Notes: generated by a model from the letters alone, not told the origin. DNA of 64,000 bases from Bacteroidales bacterium UBA5433 (GCA_002427525.1 DIRP01000023.1:1-64000), one strand, 5' to 3'; shown: positions 23,726 through 32,482, numbered from the stretch's first letter. Program-made: numbers and translations.

Positions 23726-25054
23726 TCAGGCTCCAGTATTATTTGTCCCTATGCCCAGGTAGGTGAAGCCTTTTTCTCTGAGTTCTGCGGGTTGGTATAT
23801 GTTGCGGCCGTCAATGACCAGCGGGGTGCGCATGGTTTCCAGGAGTTTGTCCCAGGAGGGCATGCGGAATTCTTTCCATTCAGTGACCAGTATGAGGGCG
23901 TCTGCATTTTGGGCTGCCCGGTACATGTCGGTGGCATAGTGTATGGTGTCGCCCAACAGGGTGTGTGCCCGTTCCATGGCTATGGGGTCGTAGGCTTGTA
24001 TGCGACAACCGGCTTGTAATAAGCTGTCTATGAGGACAAGCGAAGGGGCGTGCCGCAGGTCGTCTGTTTGCGGTTTAAAGGAAAGTCCCCAGATGGCGAT
24101 GGTTTTCCCTTTCAGGTTGCCGTTGTAGTAGTTGTACAGTTTTTGGAAGAGGATGTTTTTCTGTGTTTCGTTTACGCGGTCTACGGCCTCTATAAGGTCC
24201 AGGGGGTAGCCCGTTTCCCGGCCTGTTTGTATGAGTGCTTTTACGTCTTTAGGGAAGCAACTGCCTCCGTATCCGGCTCCGGGGTAGAGGAATTTTTGTC
24301 CAATGCGGCTGTCGGACCCGATGCCCATGCGCACGCTGTTTACATTGGCACCTACGCGTTCGCACAAGTTGGCGATTTGGTTCATGAACGAGATGCGTGT
24401 AGCCAGCATGGCATTTGCGGCGTATTTTGTCATCTCGGCCGAGGGGATGTCCATGAAGAGGACCCGGAAATTTTTGAGCAGGAACGGCCGGTAGAGGTTT
24501 TCCATGAGCTTTTGGGCCCGTTCGGTTTCTACGCCTACCACTACGCGGTCGGGGCTCATGAAGTCGCGGATGGCGTCTCCTTCTTTGAGAAACTCGGGGT
24601 TGGAGGCGATATCGAAGGGAATCTCGGCTTTTCTTTTGTTCAATTCGCTGGCAATCACCTCCTTTACTTTGGCTGCCGTTCCTACGGGGACGGTGCTTTT
24701 GGTGGTGAACAGCAGGTAGCCGGTCATGTGCTGACCTACGGTGCGTGCTACGTCCAGTACGTGGCTTATGTCTGCGCTGCCGTTTTCTTCCGGTGGTGTG
24801 CCTACGGCGCTGAATACAATCTCGGCATGCTTCAGGCAGGTGGTGATATCTGTTGTGAAGTGCAACCTGTCTGCCCGGACGTTCCGTTGGATTATGGGTT
24901 CCAATCCGGGCTCATAAATGGGTATGACACCTTGTTGTAGCTTCTCAATTTTTTCTGTGTCTATGTCTACACACGTAACGTGCGCGCCCATTTCTGCAAA
25001 GCAGGCTCCCGACACAAGCCCCACATAACCCGTTCCTACAATCACTATATTCAT
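23726..25054 (-). CDS. ugd: UDP-glucose 6-dehydrogenase
   Basis: The 442-residue enzyme oxidises UDP-glucose twice, with two NAD+, to UDP-glucuronate, a capsule and exopolysaccharide precursor. The Rossmann start is MNIVIVGTGYVGLVSGACFA; SAVGTPPEENGSAD follows. The catalytic Cys is in YGGSCFPKDVKAL (about residue 264). The C-terminal UDPGDH domain has IWGLSFKPQTDDLRHAPS. Length is normal. It lies after rfbB in the minus-strand polysaccharide cluster; the 66-nt gap between them is mostly GTGAAGA repeats. Confidence 0.96.
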   Translation of the reverse strand: MNIVIVGTGYVGLVSGACFAEMGAHVTCVDIDTEKIEKLQQGVIPIYEPGLEPIIQRNVRADRLHFTTDITTCLKHAEIVFSAVGTPPEENGSADISHVLDVARTVGQHMTGYLLFTTKSTVPVGTAAKVKEVIASELNKRKAEIPFDIASNPEFLKEGDAIRDFMSPDRVVVGVETERAQKLMENLYRPFLLKNFRVLFMDIPSAEMTKYAANAMLATRISFMNQIANLCERVGANVNSVRMGIGSDSRIGQKFLYPGAGYGGSCFPKDVKALIQTGRETGYPLDLIEAVDRVNETQKNILFQKLYNYYNGNLKGKTIAIWGLSFKPQTDDLRHAPSLVLIDSLLQAGCRIQAYDPIAMERAHTLLGDTIHYATDMYRAAQNADALILVTEWKEFRMPSWDKLLETMRTPLVIDGRNIYQPAELREKGFTYLGIGTNNTGA

Positions 25055-25079
25055 AACACTTAACTAATTAATTACTCAT

Positions 25080-25133
25080 TACTTCTCACTCTTCACTCTT
25101 CACCCATCACTTCTCACTCTTCACTCTTCACCA
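25080..25133 (-). repeat. 28-bp-period GTGAAGA repeat across the rfbB stop codon
   Basis: Two 28-bp units contain ACTTCTCACTCTTCACTCTTCACC on the plus strand, beginning at 25081 and 25109. The rfbB stop codon (25121-25123) is inside the gene-proximal unit. Within each unit CACTCTT is itself repeated. Confidence 0.9.
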
Positions 25134-26176
25134 AATAGCTCCAGGTACCAGCGGATGGTTTTTTCCAGTCCGCTTTCAAAGGACATTTGGGCTTGCCAGC
25201 CCAGTTGGGTCGCTATTTTTGTGGTGTCTATGGAGTAGCGCAGGTCGTGGCCCGGGCGGTCTGTTACGTAGGTGATGAGCGGCAGGGAATGGCCTTGCGG
25301 ACGGCCCAGCAGGCGGTCTGTGATTTCTATCAGTTTTTGGACCAGTTTGATGTTCTGCCACTCGTTGTTACCCCCAATGTTGTAGGTTTCTCCCGTTTGG
25401 CCTTTGTGAAATACCAGGTCAATGGCTTTTGCATGGTCTTCTACGTACAGCCAGTCGCGTATGTTTTCTCCCTTGCCGTAAATGGGCAGGGGTTTGTTGT
25501 GGACAATGTTGTGAATAATCACCGGGATGAGTTTTTCCGGGTACTGACACGGTCCGTAGTTGTTGGAACAGTTGGAAAGCTTCACGGGCATTCCGTACGT
25601 GTGGTAAAAGGCCCTTACAAAATGGTCTGCCGAGGCTTTGGATGCCGAGTAGGGGGAGCGGGGGTCGTACGGCGTGGTCTCCAGGAACGGCGTGCCTTCG
25701 AAGTCCAGGGCTCCGTACACTTCGTCGGTAGAGATGTTGTAAAACGTATGGTTGGCGTAATTTTCTTTTTTCCAGAAGGTTTTGGCGGTCTGTAGCAGTG
25801 TGAGCGTTCCCATCACGTTGGAGCGGGCAAAGGCAAACGGGTCTGTTATGCTCCGGTCCACATGGCTTTCAGCTGCCAGGTGTATGACCGCATCGATGGC
25901 GTACGTGCCGAAGATTTCTTCCATTTTTTGGTGGTCGCACACATCGGCTTTTACAAATACGTAATTGGGAGCGTCTTCTATGTCTTTGAGGTATTCCGGA
26001 TTGGCCGCGTACGTAAGCTTGTCTGCGTTTACAATCAGGTATTGCGGGTATTGTTTTACGAACAGCCGCACCACGTGCGATCCAATGAACCCACAGCCCC
26101 CGGTGATGAGGATTTGGCGCAGGTACACATCAGATGTATCGCGCCAAGTGGGTACTGTGTTTTTGCTATTTTTCAT
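25121..26176 (-). CDS. rfbB: dTDP-glucose 4,6-dehydratase
   Basis: This 351-residue extended SDR converts dTDP-glucose to dTDP-4-keto-6-deoxyglucose, the second step towards dTDP-rhamnose and related sugars. It has ILITGGCGFIGSHVV, HLAAESHVDRSI, NISTDEVYG and the catalytic YSASKAS. The start at 26176 overlaps the rfbA stop by ATGA, which favours translational coupling, but it adds about 17 unusual residues. GTG at 26128 would give the usual compact N-terminus YLRQILITGG. rfbC and rfbD are not present here, so the final sugar is open. The C-terminus runs into a tandem repeat. Confidence 0.95.
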   Translation of the reverse strand: MKNSKNTVPTWRDTSDVYLRQILITGGCGFIGSHVVRLFVKQYPQYLIVNADKLTYAANPEYLKDIEDAPNYVFVKADVCDHQKMEEIFGTYAIDAVIHLAAESHVDRSITDPFAFARSNVMGTLTLLQTAKTFWKKENYANHTFYNISTDEVYGALDFEGTPFLETTPYDPRSPYSASKASADHFVRAFYHTYGMPVKLSNCSNNYGPCQYPEKLIPVIIHNIVHNKPLPIYGKGENIRDWLYVEDHAKAIDLVFHKGQTGETYNIGGNNEWQNIKLVQKLIEITDRLLGRPQGHSLPLITYVTDRPGHDLRYSIDTTKIATQLGWQAQMSFESGLEKTIRWYLELFGEE

Positions 26177-27045
26177 ATAATCAACATTTCCAGGATGTAT
26201 TGTCCGTATTCGTTGTGGCGCATGGGGTGGGCGTGGGCGCGGAGCTGGTCTGCGGTGCGCCAGCCGTTGCGGAAGGCGATTTCTTCCGGGCAGGCGATTT
26301 TAAGGCCCTGACGTTTTTGGATGGTTTCCACAAAGTTGCCGGCTTGCGCCAGGGAGGTGTGGGTACCGGTGTCCAGCCAGGCAAAGCCTCGGCCCAAAGT
26401 GGTAAGGTGCAGGCGTTGTTGCTGCAGGTAATGGTCGTTGACACTGGTGATTTCCAGTTCGCCACGTGCTGAGGGGCGTACCCCGGCGGCTACTTCCAGT
26501 ACGTTGTTGGGGTAGAAATACAGACCGGTAACGGCCAGATTGGAACGGGGATTTTGCGGTTTTTCCTCAATGGAGACGGGGATGCCGTTGAGGTCGGCTT
26601 CGACAACGCCGTAGCGCTGCGGGTCTTTGATGGGGTAGCCGAAAATGTGTGCAAAGCCTTTGCTTGCCGAGTCTGTCGCTTGTTTAAGCATAGCTCCGAA
26701 GCTTTGTCCGTAGAAGATGTTGTCGCCCAGCACCAGGCATACGTTGTGGGTGCCCACAAAGGTGCGGCCGATGATGAAAGCCTGGGCTAGCCCCTCCGGT
26801 TTGGGTTGTTCTGCATATTGGAATTGTACACCAAAAGCTTCTCCCGTTCCCAACAGACGCCGGTAGGATGGCAAATCTTCCGGGGTAGAAATGATGAGGA
26901 TTTCCCGGATTCCGGCCAGCATAAGGACTGAGAGCGGGTAATAGATCATGGGTTTGTCGTAAACGGGCAGCAGTTGCTTGGAGACGCCCAGGGTAAGCGG
27001 ATAAAGACGAGTACCTGAGCCTCCGGCCAAAATGATTCCTTTCAT
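26173..27045 (-). CDS. rfbA: Glucose-1-phosphate thymidylyltransferase
   Basis: The 290-residue nucleotidyltransferase makes dTDP-glucose from glucose 1-phosphate and dTTP. It opens with MKGIILAGGSGTRLYPLT, has SKQLLPVYDKPMIYYPLS, LGDNIFYGQSF, SIEEKPQNPRS and WLDTGTHTSL. Length and motifs are standard. It is the first gene of the minus-strand cluster rfbA-rfbB-ugd-flippase-GT2 and has a -7 box about 21 nt upstream. Confidence 0.97.
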   Translation of the reverse strand: MKGIILAGGSGTRLYPLTLGVSKQLLPVYDKPMIYYPLSVLMLAGIREILIISTPEDLPSYRRLLGTGEAFGVQFQYAEQPKPEGLAQAFIIGRTFVGTHNVCLVLGDNIFYGQSFGAMLKQATDSASKGFAHIFGYPIKDPQRYGVVEADLNGIPVSIEEKPQNPRSNLAVTGLYFYPNNVLEVAAGVRPSARGELEITSVNDHYLQQQRLHLTTLGRGFAWLDTGTHTSLAQAGNFVETIQKRQGLKIACPEEIAFRNGWRTADQLRAHAHPMRHNEYGQYILEMLII

Positions 27046-27065
27046 GGTTGGATGTGTTTATCAAA

Positions 27066-27073
27066 CAAAGTTA
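27066..27073 (-). promoter_or_regulatory. -7 box of rfbA
   Basis: Minus-strand TAACTTTG matches TAnnTTTG and sits 20 nt before the rfbA ATG, after the stop of the preceding ferredoxin gene. No clear -33 TTG is seen. Confidence 0.5.
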
Positions 27074-27079
27074 ATAAAT

Positions 27080-28555
27080 CTACATGATACTGTGCCTCTC
27101 ATGACCTTCGACATAGATTGCACGGAACGGTCTTGCCGGGCAGAAGTTTTCACATGCTCCACAACCTGTACACAGCTCGGCATTGACAACCGGAATTCTA
27201 ACAGAATTAACGTCATTATTATCTGACGGAACCATCATGATCGCTCCTGACGGGCAATGACGTGCACACTCTCCACATTCAACGCCATCGGTCAGCGGAA
27301 TGCAATTTTTCCTTATCCATACGGCATGTCCAATACGGGTAGATGACTTCTCTTCAATCGTTATCGGACGGATGGCTCCGGTCGGACACACATCGGAACA
27401 ACGTGTACATTCCGGATGACAATAACCTCGTTCATAATACATTTCAGGCTGCATCAGCTTCGTCAGTTCGGTTGAAGGACGAAGTACGTTATTGGGACAA
27501 ACTGACACGCATAGCTGACATGCCGTACAATGACTGGCAAAATTACGCGCACTCCATGCCCCCGGCGGAACAATCGGTGTAGCACGTACCGGTATCTTTT
27601 TGTCCCCGATAATTGCAAGCCTTTCCTTTACTTTCCTATTCTCTGCTTTGAGTGCTGATGTAGTTACAAGCACAGCCGTTGCAGAAAGAAAACTTCGACG
27701 AGTTATGTTTATCTGTTCGGCACTTGTCTGCTGCATGGAGCCAGCCTTACGCTGATTCCTTTTTTTTAGCCTGAACTGCAAATGTAGCGCATCATGCTTG
27801 CAGATTTCCAGGCAATCCATACACGCCACACAACGGCTGTAGTCAATCTTATGATTCTTATAATCAATACAGGCCGCTTTGCAACCACGTGAGCAAAGAC
27901 TGCAATTTGTGCATTTTTCCACATCTATTACCGGACGAAATAAGGAAAAACGAGAGAAAAATCCCAGTATCGTTCCCACAGGACAAATTGTATTGCAATA
28001 GGTTCGACCATTGCGCCAAGCCAATGTAACTAATGCAATACATGTTACGGCAGCTATAATGAATGTAGGTAAACTTCTGTCTGCACGTTCGGAGAAGTTA
28101 GCAAACAGGTTGTGCCCCCAACGATATATTGGGGCAAAAAGATTGGAGACAATACGCCCGTAAGAACTGTAAGGAGCTAACAATGCCACGAAAGAATTGA
28201 TGCCGAATATCATGGCAATGATAAACAATCCCAGCATCCCGTAACGCAGCCACTTCACTTCGGGAGAATAAGAGAAACGGTATTTTTTATTTTTTCGTCG
28301 TCCGCTTATCCACGATACAATATCCTGGAAGACACCCAACGGACAGATAACTGAACAATAGACCCGGCCTACAAGAAGTGTTATCAAAATCAATAGAACG
28401 ACAATTCCAATATTCAAGGCAAGCAGGGCAGGTAGAAATTGTATCTTTGCCGTCCAACCCAGCCACGAATGTACGGTTCCCGTAAAGTCAAGAAACAGAG
28501 CCGTAACTGCTATGAAAAATAGCGTGGCAACTATCAATCTTATCTTTCTCGGCAT
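27080..28555 (-). CDS. Membrane polyferredoxin (NapH/CcoG-like 4Fe-4S protein)
   Basis: The 491-residue protein has four or five N-terminal membrane helices interrupted by two NapH-type CxxxCP motifs (YCSVICPLG, YCNTICPVG). Many cysteine clusters follow: CTNCSLCSRGCKAAC, CVACMDCLEIC, CTACQLCVSVCP, CTRCSDVCP, CGECARHCP and CTGCGACENFCP. They would bind about six [4Fe-4S] clusters. A twin-Arg-like RRSFLSATA segment lies mid-protein, suggesting an ancestral fusion of a membrane part with an exported ferredoxin. It probably passes electrons between the membrane and the EFR1 protein encoded 22 nt upstream. The partner oxidoreductase is unknown. Confidence 0.88.
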   Translation of the reverse strand: MPRKIRLIVATLFFIAVTALFLDFTGTVHSWLGWTAKIQFLPALLALNIGIVVLLILITLLVGRVYCSVICPLGVFQDIVSWISGRRKNKKYRFSYSPEVKWLRYGMLGLFIIAMIFGINSFVALLAPYSSYGRIVSNLFAPIYRWGHNLFANFSERADRSLPTFIIAAVTCIALVTLAWRNGRTYCNTICPVGTILGFFSRFSLFRPVIDVEKCTNCSLCSRGCKAACIDYKNHKIDYSRCVACMDCLEICKHDALHLQFRLKKRNQRKAGSMQQTSAEQINITRRSFLSATAVLVTTSALKAENRKVKERLAIIGDKKIPVRATPIVPPGAWSARNFASHCTACQLCVSVCPNNVLRPSTELTKLMQPEMYYERGYCHPECTRCSDVCPTGAIRPITIEEKSSTRIGHAVWIRKNCIPLTDGVECGECARHCPSGAIMMVPSDNNDVNSVRIPVVNAELCTGCGACENFCPARPFRAIYVEGHERHSIM

Positions 28556-28577
28556 ATCGTATTCACTTTACCGGTTA

Positions 28578-29519
28578 TTATTTTTTTTGGTTATTTGCCA
28601 GTTTGAGATCCATCAACGAAATATGTTCGTTACGGTATCTGGCATTTGGGTTCTTTTCCGTTCCGTCGGGGAATGAACCGTCTTCCAACTTGGTGAATTG
28701 GATGGCTCGTTGCGGACAGTTCTGTATGCAGGCAAAACAGAACTCGCAGTCACCGGAAGTCTTGACACTTCTTGCTGTCAGCTCATAATTACCACGTGGA
28801 CATACATAAGTACAGATACCACAGCCAACGCAAGCATTGGTCACGGTAAAATATTTCTCGCTTTTCATCAGGAAACCCACTTCGGGGTTAAGCCCGCTCC
28901 TTGCAATAAATTCACGGTGAATTTGTCTTTCCTCTTCTGTTACCGGTTCGTGCCAATGTTTTTGCTGACTTATGTCTGTCTTTATCTTTTGTAGATTTTC
29001 CGGAATGTGCTTATCTATTTTGATTTGTTCGTTCATATCAAAGCCGGGCAACCAGTTATTAACCATAACGATAGTTCCGATGTAGTCGAATGTGTTACCT
29101 GCTTTTCGGGATATGCGATCCCAAATCTCTACAGCATCACACTTCATTTCACCATACGTGAGAACGGCAAATTTATATTTAGCATTCAGTTTCGCTTTTT
29201 GAATGAACTGCCTTACCATATAAGGCGGCATGTGTCCGTAAACAGGATAAACAATGCCAATCTCATCTGCTTCGAATTCATACTTTCCTCGTTTTACCAT
29301 TTGAGGAATACTCAACAATTCCGTATTTTCTCCAGCCAACTGACGGGCGATATACAGACAATTCCCGGTTCCGGTAAAATAGAGTATAATACGTTTGTTC
29401 CTTTTTGCCTCAAAAGATGTCAGAGAGAATACACCTGAAGATGCAACGACACTGCTTACCACAACCGCTCCCATACTTTTTAAAGCATGGCGGCGACTGA
29501 TTTTCTTATTTGTACTCAT
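28578..29519 (-). CDS. EFR1-type flavodoxin/ferredoxin with Tat-like signal
   Basis: The 313-residue protein begins with a twin-arginine-like signal (SRRHALKSMG followed by a hydrophobic stretch). A flavodoxin-like domain follows, with the FMN phosphate loop FTGTGNCLYIA, and near the C-terminus are two 4Fe-4S motifs, CVGCGICTYVCP and CEFCFACIQNCP. This is the EFR1 architecture. If the Tat signal works, the protein is periplasmic and cofactor-loaded before export. It is probably co-transcribed with the polyferredoxin. Codon use of the pair looks more A/T-rich than in flanking genes, and they lack the repeat insertions seen nearby, compatible with separate acquisition. Confidence 0.88.
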   Translation of the reverse strand: MSTNKKISRRHALKSMGAVVVSSVVASSGVFSLTSFEAKRNKRIILYFTGTGNCLYIARQLAGENTELLSIPQMVKRGKYEFEADEIGIVYPVYGHMPPYMVRQFIQKAKLNAKYKFAVLTYGEMKCDAVEIWDRISRKAGNTFDYIGTIVMVNNWLPGFDMNEQIKIDKHIPENLQKIKTDISQQKHWHEPVTEEERQIHREFIARSGLNPEVGFLMKSEKYFTVTNACVGCGICTYVCPRGNYELTARSVKTSGDCEFCFACIQNCPQRAIQFTKLEDGSFPDGTEKNPNARYRNEHISLMDLKLANNQKK

Positions 29520-29524
29520 AAATG

Positions 29525-29532
29525 CAAAAATA
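29525..29532 (-). promoter_or_regulatory. -7 box of the EFR1-polyferredoxin operon
   Basis: Minus-strand TATTTTTG lies 5 nt upstream of the ATG at 29519, so the transcript would have almost no leader. Confidence 0.4.
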
Positions 29533-29557
29533 ACTATTACTACAAAACTAGGGAATT

Positions 29558-30736
29558 TTACCGGAGTTGTCGGTAGTAGGTGAATTTGTGGTTGGGAATG
29601 GCGTTGGGGTAGAAAATAGCAATGAGGTCTGCCAGAATCAGGTGGGGGTTGACCGCTCCCGATTCGTAGAAGTCACTGCCACCGCCGGGTGTTGTTCGCA
29701 GGTTGTTGTTCCAGACACGGGTATTTTGGCAGGCAGGTACTTCGGTAAAACGTGGATCTGCCTGCAGGAGTTCATTTAGGGTGGTATATTGGTTGGGGTG
29801 GAGCCAGAAGTCGGCATCCAGTGCATACAGGTACGCTTGTTCTGTACTAATAACCGTTGATTTGCTGCCCGGCTGTATACCTAAAATAACGCCTCCCGCA
29901 TCCCTGACCAGGATGTTTTGGTGGCTTTCTTCTCCTGGGATATACCAGATGTCTTTGAAGGGGGCGTTGATGAGCACCTTGACGGGGTGAGGAGTGAGGG
30001 GTGATGGGTGAGGGGTGAGGGGTGATGGGTGATGGGCGAGGGTGGCAGCCTGGATGGCCAGGGTACGGAAGTTCTCGTAGGCCTGAAGTATGAAGGAAAA
30101 GATTTCGCTTGCCTGTTCTTCTTTGTTGTAAAACGTGGCAAAAGCTACTAAAAATTCTGCTTTGCCCAGGGGGTGCGCTTCCAGATGTTCGGGTATTTCT
30201 ATAACGTTCAGTCCCAGTTGGCGCATCTTTTCAAGATACTCGGCAGGTTGTCCCGGTATGTTATAGGCGAAGACGACGTCGGGATTTAATTGAAGGAGTG
30301 CTTCGTAATCTATGCCCGATTCGTACCCCAGGTCTTCTGCCTTAAGTTTGTTGCTGTTGAACAGGTATTGGAGTCCGGATACGCCAACTATAGAATTGGT
30401 TTCGTTGATAGCATCCAGGTAGGCTACGTGTGTGGAAGAGAGGCATACCACCCGGTTGACTTTCGTTACAACGTGTTTTGTTTCTGTACCCGATACAGGG
30501 TTTTTCAGGTAGAGGACTTTCTTTCCGTCTTCGCGTACAATCCAAAAATTATTGGCATACAAGGGGCTGTACAGGTAATCGGTTGTACTGTCTTTAAGTT
30601 GTTCGTTCCTAAGGTTGTATGGGTTAAAAGTGCGTGTCTTTTTTGCCGGACAGGATTGGAATGCAAGGGTAGCGACCACTACAAAAGTTCCCATGAGGAT
30701 CATACGTAAGAGTCTGGCCTTGATTTTTTTTATCAC
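29558..30736 (-). CDS. ABC-type substrate-binding lipoprotein (BtuF/FecB-like)
   Basis: The 392-residue protein has a lipoprotein signal with lipobox AFQSC near residue 29. The body is a periplasmic-binding-protein-like domain: VNRVVCLSSTHVAYLDAI, VGVSGLQY, DYEALLQLNPDVVFAY, NVIEIPEHLEAHPLGKAEFL. It fits helical-backbone (type III) binders of cobalamin, siderophores or haem. No permease or ATPase gene is adjacent, so its transporter must be encoded elsewhere. Near residues 230-250 a His/Pro/Ser/Leu/Thr run (HHPSPLTPHPSPLTP) is encoded by a GTGATGGGTGAGGG minisatellite, an insertion not expected in the fold. Confidence 0.85.
   Translation of the reverse strand: MIKKIKARLLRMILMGTFVVVATLAFQSCPAKKTRTFNPYNLRNEQLKDSTTDYLYSPLYANNFWIVREDGKKVLYLKNPVSGTETKHVVTKVNRVVCLSSTHVAYLDAINETNSIVGVSGLQYLFNSNKLKAEDLGYESGIDYEALLQLNPDVVFAYNIPGQPAEYLEKMRQLGLNVIEIPEHLEAHPLGKAEFLVAFATFYNKEEQASEIFSFILQAYENFRTLAIQAATLAHHPSPLTPHPSPLTPHPVKVLINAPFKDIWYIPGEESHQNILVRDAGGVILGIQPGSKSTVISTEQAYLYALDADFWLHPNQYTTLNELLQADPRFTEVPACQNTRVWNNNLRTTPGGGSDFYESGAVNPHLILADLIAIFYPNAIPNHKFTYYRQLR
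29987..30045 (-). repeat. In-frame GTGAGGG/GTGATGG minisatellite in the substrate-binding protein gene
   Basis: Plus-strand units GGTGAGGAGTGA, GGGGTGATGGGTGA and GGGGTGAGGGGTGA repeat across about 58 bp. Read on the minus strand they encode repeated SPLTPHP heptapeptides. The type resembles the GTGAAGA repeats at 2039-2078 and 25080-25133. Confidence 0.88.
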
Positions 30737-30764
30737 TGAATTCTGTGTGGTGTATCACGTTGTT

Positions 30765-30840
30765 TGGAGCCTTCCACGGGACTCGAACCCGCGACCTGCT
30801 CATTACGAATGAGCTGCTCTACCAGCTGAGCTAAGAAGGC
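30765..30840 (-). tRNA. tRNA-Thr (anticodon CGU), CCA encoded
   Basis: The minus strand folds as a full cloverleaf. The 7-bp acceptor stem begins GCCTTC and pairs with GAAGGC. The D-arm has AGCTCAGCTGGTAGAGC. The anticodon stem GCTCA/TGAGC has loop TTCGTAA, giving anticodon CGT for codon ACG. The T-arm is CGGGTTCGAGTCCCG. The discriminator is U (T in DNA), and CCA follows directly. It lies between the M81 gene and the binding-protein gene. Confidence 0.96.
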
Positions 30841-30884
30841 TTTTGCATGAATTGGGCTGCAAAGATAAGTTATTTTTTGATATG

Positions 30885-32432
30885 CTAATCAACAAAAGGG
30901 ATGAAGATAACTTCAAGGACGGGATCGGGCATATCTTTGTCGAGCGGAAACATAGGCCTGTCAATCCTTTCGTAAGGTAGTTCCGCAAGGTTCTGGTCTA
31001 CGCCGCCCCGGGTGAGGGCCATCATCCAGTCACCGCGCATGTTGTACACACTCACCGGCAAATAGCCCACTTTTATCATGATGATGTCTGTTTCTTCCGG
31101 TTTGAAGCCCAGGTTTTCAAAGTCTTCCCGGTAGTGGTAAGGTTTTCTTTTTTCAGTTACAATAACGTGCAGGCTGCCTGTTTTGATGACTACCTCTGAG
31201 TTGGACGGATTTTCCCTTATGCATTCCACGGTGCCGTTTAGCAATATAGGAGGGGCGTAGCGGTCATCTACCATAGCTCCCACATAGGCTTTGACACGGG
31301 CACCTATACCGGCTGCGACGGCTTTTTTAACCATCTCGGGTCCGGGAATGGAGGCGTAAATAAGACTCGGGCCGGAAGGTTTTTTAAATTCCTCACGTTC
31401 CAGCAGTTGGGTAAGGGTCCAGGTTACGTCTCCGGCACCTCCGGCGGTGGGGTTGTCGCCCATATCGCTTATCATGAAGGGCTTTTTATCGCTTTTCAGC
31501 GCGGCTTCCAGGCATTCTTCCAGGGATGCCGTAGGGGCAATAAAATCAAATTCGTGGCGTACGTCCCAAAAATGTTGCGCCAGACGTTGGGCAGTTTGTT
31601 GTACAGTCTTTTTCTTATCGCCGGTTACCATGACTACGGCGTGGTTGCGCGGTTCGTCTGCCCAGGCGTAGCCTATCCATATTCCGGCATCCAGAATGCC
31701 TTTTTGCTCCGTGGCCGGGGCTACCGCTGCGTACAGCGATTTGGCAGGTTCTACACGGGTGCTCGTTTGCTCGCCGGGAAGCAGGATGGGGATTTTTACC
31801 CATGCTTTGTACGCGGGGCGTCCTTTTCCGGTCTCTAGCCTTGCTACCAGGTTGGCTACGGCTCGGCGTTTGGATTCCATGGCGTCTTCGTGAGGTGCCA
31901 GGCGGTAACAGGTGATCAGGTCTGTGTTTTCTGCCAGGCGTTGGCTCACGTTCCCGTGCAAATCCATGCAGGTAGAGATGATGGGGGTGTTTCCGATTAC
32001 TTCCCTTACTTTGATAATGAAATCGCCCTCGGGGTCGTCCAGTCCTACTACGCTCATGGCTCCGTGGATGTCAAAAAAGAGGGCGTCGTAAGGCAGGTTT
32101 TTCCGGAGCGCTTCCAAGGTTTGTTCCAGCAGGGATTCGTACGTTTCTTTTGTAACGATTCCTCCGGGCGTGGCAGCCGATACCATAGCCGGCAACCAGT
32201 GTGCTTTTTGGTACAGTACCGAGTCTTCCTGTAAGAAAGGATACCGTGAGAGTACGTTTTCCTCTTTGGAAATACGAAACATATCTTCTGTGGTTTGTGC
32301 CGGTGAAAACGTGCTGCATTCTATAGCTATTCCGGCAATGCCTATCCGTGGGAGCGTTGTTTCCTGTTGTTTACAGGAAATAAAACCCAATAAAATAATA
32401 CAGGCAAAACTTGCAACTATTTTTTTCTTCAT
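30885..32432 (-). CDS. M81 family (MlrC-like) metallopeptidase lipoprotein
   Basis: The 515-residue protein has a lipoprotein signal with lipobox GFISC near residue 20. It then matches the DUF1485/MlrC N-terminal region: RIGIAGIAIECSTFSP, YDALFFDIHGAMSV, DPEGDFIIKVREVIG, STCMDLHGNVSQRL, CYRLAPHEDAMESKRR. The C-terminal MlrC domain has MISDMGDNPTAGGAGDVTWTL. MlrC was described in microcystin degradation, but most members have unknown peptide or amide substrates. The conserved DxHG, H-x-N and H-x-D positions probably bind metal. It is predicted to be membrane-anchored in the periplasm. Confidence 0.88.
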   Translation of the reverse strand: MKKKIVASFACIILLGFISCKQQETTLPRIGIAGIAIECSTFSPAQTTEDMFRISKEENVLSRYPFLQEDSVLYQKAHWLPAMVSAATPGGIVTKETYESLLEQTLEALRKNLPYDALFFDIHGAMSVVGLDDPEGDFIIKVREVIGNTPIISTCMDLHGNVSQRLAENTDLITCYRLAPHEDAMESKRRAVANLVARLETGKGRPAYKAWVKIPILLPGEQTSTRVEPAKSLYAAVAPATEQKGILDAGIWIGYAWADEPRNHAVVMVTGDKKKTVQQTAQRLAQHFWDVRHEFDFIAPTASLEECLEAALKSDKKPFMISDMGDNPTAGGAGDVTWTLTQLLEREEFKKPSGPSLIYASIPGPEMVKKAVAAGIGARVKAYVGAMVDDRYAPPILLNGTVECIRENPSNSEVVIKTGSLHVIVTEKRKPYHYREDFENLGFKPEETDIIMIKVGYLPVSVYNMRGDWMMALTRGGVDQNLAELPYERIDRPMFPLDKDMPDPVLEVIFIPFVD

Positions 32433-32482
32433 AATGACGGCAAGGTACTACAGGTTTGTGATTTTATCAAAATTTTGCAGTA

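Noticed and set aside
30000..30765. Cobalamin riboswitch upstream of the BtuF-like gene
   Set aside because: Only 28 nt separate the gene from the tRNA; there is no room for the aptamer and no B12-box was seen.
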